From contig CAIRBK010000066.1 of assembly GCA_903876795.1 (NCBI GenBank), positions 1 to 58,290 of the forward strand: a stretch of DNA of 58,290 bases, given 5' to 3'. Shown here piece after piece: positions 33,944 to 41,954 of this stretch. The notes below the pieces were generated by a model. It had not been told where the DNA came from. It was given only the letters and a program-made list of their open reading frames with translations, and made no database searches. The stretch comes from an uncultured Verrucomicrobiota bacterium (lineage in GTDB: Bacteria > Verrucomicrobiota > Verrucomicrobiia > Opitutales > Opitutaceae). Numbering within the stretch: position 1 is the stretch's first letter; every line of letters begins with the position of its first letter. The translations under genes and the position numbers were made by a program.

Positions 33944-35557
33944 TTAGTCGGCGGTGGTGACGTCCACGCGGAGGTGTTCGGGCAGGGTGCCGACGACGAA
34001 GTGGTATTGGATGATGGCCTTGTTGAGATCCACCAGGGCGGCGAGTTCGCGGGAGCGGGCGGAGCTGAAGTCGCGCTGGGCTTGGGCGACGTTGTAGCTG
34101 GTGGTGAGGCCGGAGGCGAGGCGCTTGGTCTCGACATCGACGGCGTTGCGGGCGAGGCGGACGGTGTCGGCGACGAGGAGGTTGCGCTGCTGGGCGTTGG
34201 TGATCTCGCGCAGGGCGTTGTCGAAGGCGCTCAGCAAGGTGATTTCGGTGCGTTTGAGGCTGTAGAGGGCCTGGGTTTTGCGGCTGCGGGCCTCGGCGAG
34301 GCGGGCCTTGCCGGTGCGGTCGCCGATGGGGACGTTGACGACGACGCCGATGCTGGCGTTGGGCTGGCTGCGGTTGGAGTAGTCGCGGTAGGAGTCGAGG
34401 TAGCCGTTGTCCATGCCGATGTAGCCGACGGAGGCCTTGAGGTCCACGCGGGGGTAGCGCTGGTTTTTGGCGTAGGCGACGCGGATGTCCTCGCTTTTGG
34501 CGGTGGCGACGGCGGCGAGGTAGGCGGGGTTGCGTTCGAAAAGGGAGGCGAGGCCGCGGTCGCGGTCGGCGGCGTAGGGACGGGTGGCGACGATCGAGGG
34601 ATCGACGAGGAAGGCGGCGGAGGACTCGTCGAAGTTGTCGCGGGTGATTTCGCGCAGGGTGTTGCGGCGGCCGGCCAGGAAGTTTTGGGAGAGCAGCAGC
34701 TCCTCGCGGGCCTCGGAGAGACGGGCCTGGGACTGGGTGATGTCGATGGGGGCCATGCGCCCTTCGTCGAAGCGGCGCTGGTTGTCGCGCACAAGGGCTT
34801 CGGCGACGGACACGGCCTCTTGTTTGACGCGGATGTTTTCCTGGCCGAAGGCCATCTCGAGGGCGGCCACGGTGACGTCGCGCAGCACGCGTTGCACGGT
34901 GGTTTCGAGTTCGTGGCGCGCGATCTGGGTGGCGGCCTTTTGGAGGCGGACCTCGGCGAGGTTGGCCTTGAAGCCGAAGTCTTTGAGCAGGGGCTGGGTG
35001 ATCGTGAGGGTGGTGGTGCTGGTGTATTCCGGGGTGTAGCGCGGGTCCGGCGTCATTTGGATGCCGAAGACGTTGGTGCCGGGCCGGCGGATGGAGGTGT
35101 TGATCGTCTGGTCGGTGCCGGTGAGCAGCTCATACTGGGTGCCGGTGGGGAGCTTGCCGACCAGGCCGGTCTGCGTGCGGCGGATGTCTTCCTCGTAGAT
35201 GCTGGCGTAGCGGCCGCCGGCGACGGCCTCGGTCATGGAGCCGTTGGAGTAGTTCTGGGGGCGCTCGTTGGAGATGTAACTGTAGCCGGCCACCCAGGAA
35301 GGATCGAAGGCGCCCCAGGCGCCGCTCACGCGGAATTCGCCGATCTGGGGGTCGATGCGCTTGGCCCTGATCTCCAGGTTGGTGTTGAGCGCCGCGACCA
35401 GCAGGGCGTGAAGATCCAGGGTGGGATCGGCCTCGGTGGTGTTGGCCGGGGTCGCCGCGGGAGGCGTCGCCGGAGCGGAGTCTGGGGCGGTCTGGGCCGC
35501 GAGTGGCAGGCCGGCGCAGGCGACCACGGATAAGAGCACGAGACGGTGCAGGGACAT
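33944..35557 (-). CDS. TolC-family outer membrane efflux/secretion protein
   Basis: A 537-residue protein with a signal peptide (LHRLVLLSVVACAGLPLAAQ). The TolC fold is seen in two similar halves of long alpha-helices: HALLVAALNTNLEIRAKRID in the first, and TVRLARNAVDVETKRLASGLTTSYNVAQAQ with DLNKAIIQYHFVVGTLP near the end (only parts quoted). The trimer would form an outer membrane channel and periplasmic tunnel. The start at 35557 was preferred over one ten codons upstream because the signal peptide begins there. First gene of a minus-strand unit with the short HlyD adaptor. Confidence 0.9.
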   Translation of the reverse strand: MSLHRLVLLSVVACAGLPLAAQTAPDSAPATPPAATPANTTEADPTLDLHALLVAALNTNLEIRAKRIDPQIGEFRVSGAWGAFDPSWVAGYSYISNERPQNYSNGSMTEAVAGGRYASIYEEDIRRTQTGLVGKLPTGTQYELLTGTDQTINTSIRRPGTNVFGIQMTPDPRYTPEYTSTTTLTITQPLLKDFGFKANLAEVRLQKAATQIARHELETTVQRVLRDVTVAALEMAFGQENIRVKQEAVSVAEALVRDNQRRFDEGRMAPIDITQSQARLSEAREELLLSQNFLAGRRNTLREITRDNFDESSAAFLVDPSIVATRPYAADRDRGLASLFERNPAYLAAVATAKSEDIRVAYAKNQRYPRVDLKASVGYIGMDNGYLDSYRDYSNRSQPNASIGVVVNVPIGDRTGKARLAEARSRKTQALYSLKRTEITLLSAFDNALREITNAQQRNLLVADTVRLARNAVDVETKRLASGLTTSYNVAQAQRDFSSARSRELAALVDLNKAIIQYHFVVGTLPEHLRVDVTTAD

Positions 35558-35754
35558 GTGAGCGGCGGTACGAGATGTGGGCGGCAAAAGAGGGAGGACT
35601 AGCTGACGCAGCCGGGGCGAGCACTGGCAAATACAAAAAACGCGCGGAGCACGGGCTGAATCGCCTCGCCGGGATACCAGGATAAGTGTTGAGCAGAGGG
35701 GTGGTGAACGTCAGTTAAAGTTGCCCCACGTTTTCCCTCCTCCATCTGAACCGT
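35558..35754. promoter_or_regulatory. Divergent promoter region between the TolC/HlyD and GAF-HlyD units
   Basis: A 197-base spacer between two gene groups that probably form one machine. It must hold promoters in both directions, giving a simple way to co-regulate them. I see no strong -35/-10 pair or palindrome that I would defend; a weak TTGAGC lies near 35690 on the plus strand. Confidence 0.4.
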
Positions 35755-37611
35755 ATGCAAGACATGCTCCCGCCCGGCGTTTCTCTCGCCGAAGTCCTTG
35801 CCCGACTCGAGGCCTGCCGATTGTTCGCCGGCCCGCCCCGGGAGTTTTGGCCGTTGTTTGCCCGCACCTGCGGGCAGTTGGCCGAGGGAGCCGGCGCGCG
35901 GGTGCTGCTGCGGCCGGCCGGTTCGGCGGAGTGGCGGCTGGTGGCGGCATGGCCCGATGCGCGGACGTTTCCGGCCTCGACCGGCGGACCCGCTTTCGAG
36001 GCGCTGGCCGAGCAGGCGCGCAGGGAAGGCATCGCGGCCGCGCCGGGCGTGGCCGGACACGAGTTTAACGCCGGACTGGTCCTGCTGGCCCTCTCCAGCG
36101 GGGCGCGCGACGGCGAGGTGTGCCTGCTGGCGATGGCGATCCAGCCGGGCACGCGCGAGCGGCTGGCGTCGGCCGGGGCGGTGCTGCGGCTGACCGCCGA
36201 CACGCCCCTGCTCTACCAACGCCAGCGGCAACTGGAGCGCGCCAAGCGCGAGGTGGCCGACTATGCGGCGGCGCTTGAGGTGTTGGCGGCGACCAACGTC
36301 CACACGCGTTTCCTGAGCGTGGGCATGGCCTTGGTCAACGAACTGGCGGCGCGCCATCGGTGCGCGCGCGTGAGCCTGGGCTGGCGCGAAGGCGCAGTCA
36401 TCCGGGTCAAGGCCGTCAGCGGCACGGACAAGTTTGAGCGCAGGATGGAGGCGGTGCAGCGGCTGGAGTCGGCGATGGAGGAGGCGGCCGAGCAGGACGA
36501 GGAGCTGGCCTGGCCGGCCTGGCCGGAGACGGACGCGGTGTTGCGCGACCACGAAGTGTATGCGGCGCGCGAGCTCGTGCCGGCGTTGCTCTCGGTGCCG
36601 GTGCGGGTGGCCGGCGGGGTGCGCGGCGTCCTGACGCTGGAGCGCGGAGCCGAGGCCGGATCCTTTGGCGAGGCGGACGCGCTGGCGCTGCGGGTGGTGG
36701 CCGATCAGGTGGCGAGGCGGCTGGACGACCTTTACCGCAACGACCGCTGGTTTGGCGCGCGCTGGGCGGCCGACACGCGCGAGTGGCTGGCGGATTTTCT
36801 CGGGCCCAGGCAAACCTGGCTCAAGGCGGCCGCGCTGGCCGGAGTGTTTGTGGCGGGGTTCAGCCTGCTGGTGCCGCTGCCCTACCGGGTGAACGCGAAC
36901 TTCATCGTGCGGGCCGACGAGCTGCTGCACCTGCCAGCGCCCTACGAAGGCTACCTCGGCGCGGTGGCGGTGCGGCCGGGCGACCTGGTGCGCAAAGGCG
37001 ACCTGTTGCTCAAGCTGGACACCAGCGACCTGCTGGTGGAGCGGGCGGCGGCGGCGGCCGAGCGGCAGCGTTTTGCCAGCGAGGCCGAGAAGGCCGAGGC
37101 GGACAAAAAGCTGGCCGACCTGCGGGCCGCGCGCGCGGCCCTGGCGCAGGCGCAGGCGAGGCTCGATCTGGTGGACTACCGTCTCGGCCGGGCCGAGATG
37201 CGCGCGCCCTACGACGGCGTGGTGGTCGAGGGCGACCTGCGCGAGCGCATCGGCGCGCCGGTGAAAATCGGCGACGTGCTCATGAAGGTGTCCAAGCTGG
37301 AAGGACTCTATGTGGAGATGCGCGTGCCGGAGCGCGACGTGGACCTGATCGCGGGCAGCCGCGAGGCGGAGGTGGCCTTCACCACCCGGCCCGAAGACAC
37401 GTTTGGCGTCACCCTGGAGCGCATCGAACCGGCGGCCCAGGTGGAGCGCGAAGGCAGCGTTTTCGTGGTCACCGGAAAACTGGCCGGCGGGGCGGATTGG
37501 CTGCGGCCGGGCATGAGCGGCGTGGCCAAGGTGGAGAGCCGCAGCCGCACGCTGGCCTGGATCGCGACCCACCGCCTGGTCGATTTCCTGCGGCTGAAGC
37601 TCTGGTGGTGA
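35755..37611 (+). CDS. GAF domain-HlyD adaptor fusion
   Basis: A 618-residue inner-membrane protein. Residues about 1-330 are cytoplasmic; the second half of this part (about 175-325) looks like a GAF domain (LVNELAARHRCARVSLGW, then VPVRVAGGVRGVLTLERG). One membrane helix follows (about 355-375, AALAGVFVAGFSLLVPLPY). Residues 380-600 are a HlyD-type periplasmic arm: lipoyl half LPAPYEGYLGAVAVRPGDLV, a coiled-coil hairpin, second half MRAPYDGVVVEGDLRERIG, then beta-barrel. The fusion joins a ligand-sensing or scaffold domain to an export adaptor. First gene of a plus-strand run with the PqqD-M50 and SecA-like genes. Confidence 0.85.
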   Translation: MQDMLPPGVSLAEVLARLEACRLFAGPPREFWPLFARTCGQLAEGAGARVLLRPAGSAEWRLVAAWPDARTFPASTGGPAFEALAEQARREGIAAAPGVAGHEFNAGLVLLALSSGARDGEVCLLAMAIQPGTRERLASAGAVLRLTADTPLLYQRQRQLERAKREVADYAAALEVLAATNVHTRFLSVGMALVNELAARHRCARVSLGWREGAVIRVKAVSGTDKFERRMEAVQRLESAMEEAAEQDEELAWPAWPETDAVLRDHEVYAARELVPALLSVPVRVAGGVRGVLTLERGAEAGSFGEADALALRVVADQVARRLDDLYRNDRWFGARWAADTREWLADFLGPRQTWLKAAALAGVFVAGFSLLVPLPYRVNANFIVRADELLHLPAPYEGYLGAVAVRPGDLVRKGDLLLKLDTSDLLVERAAAAAERQRFASEAEKAEADKKLADLRAARAALAQAQARLDLVDYRLGRAEMRAPYDGVVVEGDLRERIGAPVKIGDVLMKVSKLEGLYVEMRVPERDVDLIAGSREAEVAFTTRPEDTFGVTLERIEPAAQVEREGSVFVVTGKLAGGADWLRPGMSGVAKVESRSRTLAWIATHRLVDFLRLKLWW

Positions 37612-37669
37612 GGGCGCGCCCGGCCTGTTTCCCGCCCCGACCCAACTCCGACCATCGGCTTTCCCCTTC

Positions 37670-39847
37670 ATGAGTGACGCCCAACGCGCGATTTTTTCCG
37701 AATCCTGGCACCGAGTCGCCGGGCAGCGTCTGAAGCTGCGGCCCTCCGTGGCCATCCGCCGGCAGACCTACCGCGGGGAACGCTGGCACGTGGCGCAGGA
37801 CGGGTTTACCAACGAGTTTTTCCGCTTCCGTTCCGAGGCCTACGACTTCATCGCCCGGCTGGACGGGACGCGCACGGTGGAGGAGATCTGGCTGGGCTGC
37901 GTGCAACGCACCCCGGAGACCGCGCCCGGCCAGGGCGAGGTGGTGGCGTTGCTGGCGCAGCTTTACAAGGCGAACCTGCTCATGAGCGACACGCCGGCGG
38001 ACACCGCGCGGCTGTTTGCCCGGCACGAAAAACGCCGCAGGCAGGAGCTGGCCGCGCAGCTTTTCGGGATTTTCTTCCTGCGTATCCGTTTGCTGGATCC
38101 GGATCGCTGGCTGAGCCGGACCTGGCCCTCGCTGGGCTGGCTGGCGACCAGGTCGGCGGTCGCCGCCTGGGGCGTGCTGCTGCTGGCGGGACTGGCCACG
38201 GTGGCCGGCCAGTGGGACCGGGCGATGGATCAGTCCCAGGCGGTGCTCGCGCCGGGCAATCTGCTGCTGCTCTACGCGGCCTTCGCCATGGCCAAGCTCA
38301 TCCACGAGTTCGGCCACGCCTTCGCGGTGAAGGCCTTCGGCGGCGAAGTTCACGCGATGGGCGTGACCTTGCTCGTGTTCACCCCGGTGCCCTATGTGGA
38401 CGCGACGGCGGCGTGGGCGTTTCCCGAGCGCTGGAAACGCGTCGTGGTGGGCGCCGCCGGCATGATCCCGGAGCTGGCCTACGCCTCGCTGGCGGCCTTC
38501 GTGTGGGCGTGGACCGCGCCCGGCACGCTGAACAGCCTGGCCTACAACACCATGGTGGTCGCCTCGGTCTCGACCCTGGTGTTCAACCTGAATCCGCTGC
38601 TGCGTTTCGACGGCTATTACATTCTGTCGGACTTGACGGGCACGCCGAACCTGCAGGCGCGCTCCTCCCGCCAGTGGCTGCACCTGTGGGAGCGGCACGC
38701 GCTGAAGGTCAACACGCTGGAGAGCCCGGCGCGCACGCCGGCGGAGGCGGCCGGGCTCACGGTGTTCGGCGTTTCAAGCTACGTGTATCGGATGGTGGTG
38801 ACGGTCTCGATCATCCTCTTTGTGGCGGACCGTTATTTCGGTCTCGGCCTGCTGGCGGCCGTTTTGACCATCGCGGGGGCGTTTGTCTTGCCGGCGGTGA
38901 AGGCCTTCAAATACCTGGGCAACGAGCCGCGCATCGAGCGCAGCCGCAAGCGGGCCTGGGCCCTGGCCGGCGGCGGCATGGCGGCGGTGCTGGCGTTTCT
39001 GGCCCTGGTGCCGATGCCGTATCATTTCCGGGCCCCCGGCGTGGTGCGCGCGGCCGGATCGGCGGATGTTTACGCGCCGGTGGCGGGCTGGGTGCGCGAG
39101 TTGAAGACCCCGAGCGACACCACCGTGGCCGGCGCGCGGGAGCTGGTGCGGCTGGAGAGTCCCGAACTCGGGCTGCAACTGGCGGCGGCGCGGGCCGAGC
39201 TGGCCCAGGTCGAGGCGCGCGAGCGGCAGATGCTGGCCTCGCTGGCGGCGGGCATCGAGCCGATGCGCCTGCGCCGGCAGGCGGCGGAGGCGGCGGTGGC
39301 CCGGCTGGAGGCTGACGAGGCGGCGCTGGCGGTGGGCGCGCCGGTGGCGGGCCGCTGGGTGGCGCTGCGCACCGAGGACTGGGCGGGCATGCATGTGGCG
39401 CGCGGCACGCGCCTGGGCGAGATCGTGGGGTCCGAGACCGAGTGGGAATTTTTCGCCGTGGTCGGGCAGGAGGATGCGAGCGCCTTGTTCGGCGCGGCCA
39501 AGGAGGGCGCGGAGGTGCGTTTCCCGGGTTCGTCGGGCCGCGATGCCGCGGTGACCGAGTGGCGCGTGGTGCCCGGTCGCCAGGAGCAGTTGCCCAGCCC
39601 GGCGCTCGGCTGGCAGGCGCAGGGGCCGGTGCGCACCCGCGAGGACGACTCGCGCGGGCTGCGTGCGGACCAGCCGTTTTTCCTCGTGGTCGGGCGCATC
39701 CCGGCGGCCGGCGTGGACGCGGGCGAGGGGCCCTTGCTCTGGCAGGGGCGCGTCGGCACGATGCGGTTCGCCCGCCCGTGGACGCCGCTTCTGTTGCAGT
39801 GGGCGCGGGATTTCCGCCAGCTCTTGCAGACGCGTTATCAAATCTAA
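37670..39847 (+). CDS. PqqD-like / M50 metalloprotease / HlyD fusion
   Basis: A 725-residue polytopic membrane protein. Residues about 20-105 resemble a PqqD-type peptide-binding domain (LRPSVAIRRQTYRGERWHV ... FDFIARLDGTRTVEEIW-like). The M50 core has HEFGH at 212-216 and the third zinc ligand in LLRFDGYYILSD (Asp314), within about eight membrane helices. From about residue 445 the C-terminus is a HlyD-like periplasmic arm (RAAGSADVYAPVAGWVRELK, coiled coil, ALAVGAPVAGRWV). It starts 58 bases after the GAF-HlyD gene. M50 proteins with adaptor arms occur beside peptide export genes; whether this one cleaves a substrate or only guides it is unknown. All zinc ligands are present. Confidence 0.86.
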   Translation: MSDAQRAIFSESWHRVAGQRLKLRPSVAIRRQTYRGERWHVAQDGFTNEFFRFRSEAYDFIARLDGTRTVEEIWLGCVQRTPETAPGQGEVVALLAQLYKANLLMSDTPADTARLFARHEKRRRQELAAQLFGIFFLRIRLLDPDRWLSRTWPSLGWLATRSAVAAWGVLLLAGLATVAGQWDRAMDQSQAVLAPGNLLLLYAAFAMAKLIHEFGHAFAVKAFGGEVHAMGVTLLVFTPVPYVDATAAWAFPERWKRVVVGAAGMIPELAYASLAAFVWAWTAPGTLNSLAYNTMVVASVSTLVFNLNPLLRFDGYYILSDLTGTPNLQARSSRQWLHLWERHALKVNTLESPARTPAEAAGLTVFGVSSYVYRMVVTVSIILFVADRYFGLGLLAAVLTIAGAFVLPAVKAFKYLGNEPRIERSRKRAWALAGGGMAAVLAFLALVPMPYHFRAPGVVRAAGSADVYAPVAGWVRELKTPSDTTVAGARELVRLESPELGLQLAAARAELAQVEARERQMLASLAAGIEPMRLRRQAAEAAVARLEADEAALAVGAPVAGRWVALRTEDWAGMHVARGTRLGEIVGSETEWEFFAVVGQEDASALFGAAKEGAEVRFPGSSGRDAAVTEWRVVPGRQEQLPSPALGWQAQGPVRTREDDSRGLRADQPFFLVVGRIPAAGVDAGEGPLLWQGRVGTMRFARPWTPLLLQWARDFRQLLQTRYQI

Positions 39848-39887
39848 GCCCTCGGCGCGTCCCCGCGAATCCCATCTCCTCACCACC

Positions 39888-41903
39888 ATGGCCGCACCCT
39901 TGATTGAAGTCCGCCGCACGGAGCTCCCGGCGCGGGACAAGTTGCCGGAGGGGCTCGACGCATGGGTGCATCGCGCCCACGGGTGGTGGCACGGACGCCG
40001 CAGCCGCGCAGGGGATCTGCTCTTGGAGGCGCGCCGGCTTCATGCGGAGGCGGATCTGTTGCGCGAGATCACCGACGCGGAGTTACGGGAGCGGGTGCTG
40101 GCGGCGCGGAGGGCGTTGCGGCGGGCCGGGGAGTCGGAGTTGGCCCCTGTGTTTGGCGAGGCGCTGCCCCTGGTGGCCGAGCTGGCCCACCGCAAACTGA
40201 AGTTGCGGCCCTACCCGGTGCAGCTCATGGGCGCGCTCGGGCTGGCCCAGGCGCGATTGGTGGAGATGGCGACGGGGGAGGGCAAGACGCTCACCATCGG
40301 TCTGGCGGCGGCGTTGATGGCGTGGCGTGGCCGGCCCCTGCACGTGGTCACGGCCAACGACTATCTGGCGGGCCGCGACGCCGAGACCATGAAACCGCTC
40401 TACGCCGCCTGCGGGGTGACGGTGGCGGCGGTGACCTCCACCCTCGGCCCGGCCGAGCGGCGGGCGGCCTACGCGGCCGGCGTGGTTTACACGACGAGCA
40501 AGGAGTTGGTGGCGGATTTCCTGCGCGACCGCATCGTGCTCGGGACGCTGGCCGATCCGGGCCGGCGCACGGTGGCGCGCCTGATCCGCGGCGCGGGCGT
40601 GCCGGCGGCGGAGGCCAACGTGGTCCAGCGCGGGCTGCACACGGCGATCGTGGACGAGGCCGACAACCAATTGATCGACGAGGCGGTGACGCCCCTGATC
40701 ATCAGCCGCCGGCAGGAGGACCCGGCCATGGTGGCGGTGTGCCGTTCGGCCGATGCGATCGCGTCCGGCCTGCTGCCCGGGGAGCATTACGAACTGGATA
40801 CGCTGCACAAGGAGACGCGTCTGACCGACGCCGGGCGGGAGCGCATCGCCGCCTGGTGCGCGCAGGCCGGGCCGGGGCGCTTCCACCAGCCGGCGTGGAT
40901 CGCGGTCCTGGTGGTGCAGGCCCTGCAGGCGCGGCATTTTTTCCTGCGCGACAAGCAGTATGTCGTGGTCGCAGGCAAGGTCGTCATCGTGGACGAATCG
41001 ACGGGACGCCTCATGCCCGGCCGTTCGTGGCGCCTCGGTTTGCACCAGGCGGTGGAGGCGAAGGAAGGCGTCGAAATCACTCCGCCGAACGAGTCGCTGG
41101 CGCGGTTGAGTTTCCAGCGGTTTTTCCGGTTGTTCCGCCATCTGTCGGGCATCACCGGCACGGCGGCGGAGGCGGCCCCCGAGTTTTGGCGGGTTTATGA
41201 GCGCCCGATCGTGGCGGTGCCGCCGAACCGGCCGAATCGCCGCAAGGCCTGGCCGGCGCGCTACTTCGCCACGGCGGACGAGAAGTGGGCGGCGGTGGTC
41301 TCCGAGATCGAGCGGCTGCACGCCGAGGGCCGCGCCGTGCTGGTCGGCACCCGCAGCGTGGCCGCGAGCGAGCACCTGGGAGGGCTGTTGGGCAAGAAAC
41401 TGCTGAGCTTCGCCCTGCTCAACGCGCACCGCCACGCGGAGGAGGCGGCCATCATCAATCTCGCGGGCGACCCGCGGTCGATCACGGTGGCGACCAACAT
41501 GGCCGGGCGCGGGACCGACATCCGGCTGGGAACGGGCGTGGCGGCGGCGGGTGGCCTGCATGTGATTTTGACCGAGATGCACGACTCGGCGCGGATCGAC
41601 CGTCAGCTGCAGGGGCGCGCCGGGCGTCAGGGCGATCCGGGCAGCACGCGATTGTTCGCGAGCCTGGAGGACGATCTGGCGCAGCGTTTTCTGTCCCGGC
41701 CGGTGCGGGCGGGTTTGCTGCGCTGGCTGCGGGCGCGGGCCGAGCCCGACGGCGGGGTGGGGGAGGGGGTGGTCGGCTGGTGGCTGCGCCGGGCGCAGCG
41801 CGCGGCCCAGGCGCATTCCTACCGGCAGCGCCGCCTCGTGATGACCCAGGACCAACAAATGGCCGAGGCGCTCATACCCGGGCAGGGCATCGACCAAATC
41901 TGA
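39888..41903 (+). CDS. Shortened SecA-like translocase ATPase
   Basis: A 671-residue SecA-family motor. Motif I MATGEGKT is at 127-134, the DEAD box (IVDEADNQLIDEA) at 256-259, then VVIVDESTGRLMPGRSWRLG, and the second ATPase domain has NMAGRGTDIRLGTGV, GLHVILTEMHDSARIDRQLQ and GRAGRQGDPGS. Typical SecA has 830-950 residues; here the C-terminal helical region is reduced and the zinc-binding tail is absent. The protein ends IPGQGIDQI. It starts 40 bases after the PqqD-M50-HlyD gene. This is therefore an accessory SecA, probably tied to the export genes around it and not the housekeeping one. Confidence 0.9.
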   Translation: MAAPLIEVRRTELPARDKLPEGLDAWVHRAHGWWHGRRSRAGDLLLEARRLHAEADLLREITDAELRERVLAARRALRRAGESELAPVFGEALPLVAELAHRKLKLRPYPVQLMGALGLAQARLVEMATGEGKTLTIGLAAALMAWRGRPLHVVTANDYLAGRDAETMKPLYAACGVTVAAVTSTLGPAERRAAYAAGVVYTTSKELVADFLRDRIVLGTLADPGRRTVARLIRGAGVPAAEANVVQRGLHTAIVDEADNQLIDEAVTPLIISRRQEDPAMVAVCRSADAIASGLLPGEHYELDTLHKETRLTDAGRERIAAWCAQAGPGRFHQPAWIAVLVVQALQARHFFLRDKQYVVVAGKVVIVDESTGRLMPGRSWRLGLHQAVEAKEGVEITPPNESLARLSFQRFFRLFRHLSGITGTAAEAAPEFWRVYERPIVAVPPNRPNRRKAWPARYFATADEKWAAVVSEIERLHAEGRAVLVGTRSVAASEHLGGLLGKKLLSFALLNAHRHAEEAAIINLAGDPRSITVATNMAGRGTDIRLGTGVAAAGGLHVILTEMHDSARIDRQLQGRAGRQGDPGSTRLFASLEDDLAQRFLSRPVRAGLLRWLRARAEPDGGVGEGVVGWWLRRAQRAAQAHSYRQRRLVMTQDQQMAEALIPGQGIDQI

Positions 41904-41954
41904 ACCCGGGCCGGCGCGCCCGAGGCGAGGTTTGCCCAAACGGTTTTTTTTCCC

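Noticed and set aside
33704-35533. A 609-codon plus-strand frame opposite TolC/HlyD
   Set aside because: Glycine-rich shadow without domains, while the opposite strand encodes clear TolC and HlyD proteins.
35599-37755. A 718-codon minus-strand frame opposite the GAF-HlyD gene
   Set aside because: Arginine/histidine/glutamine-rich shadow; the plus strand carries the conserved domains.
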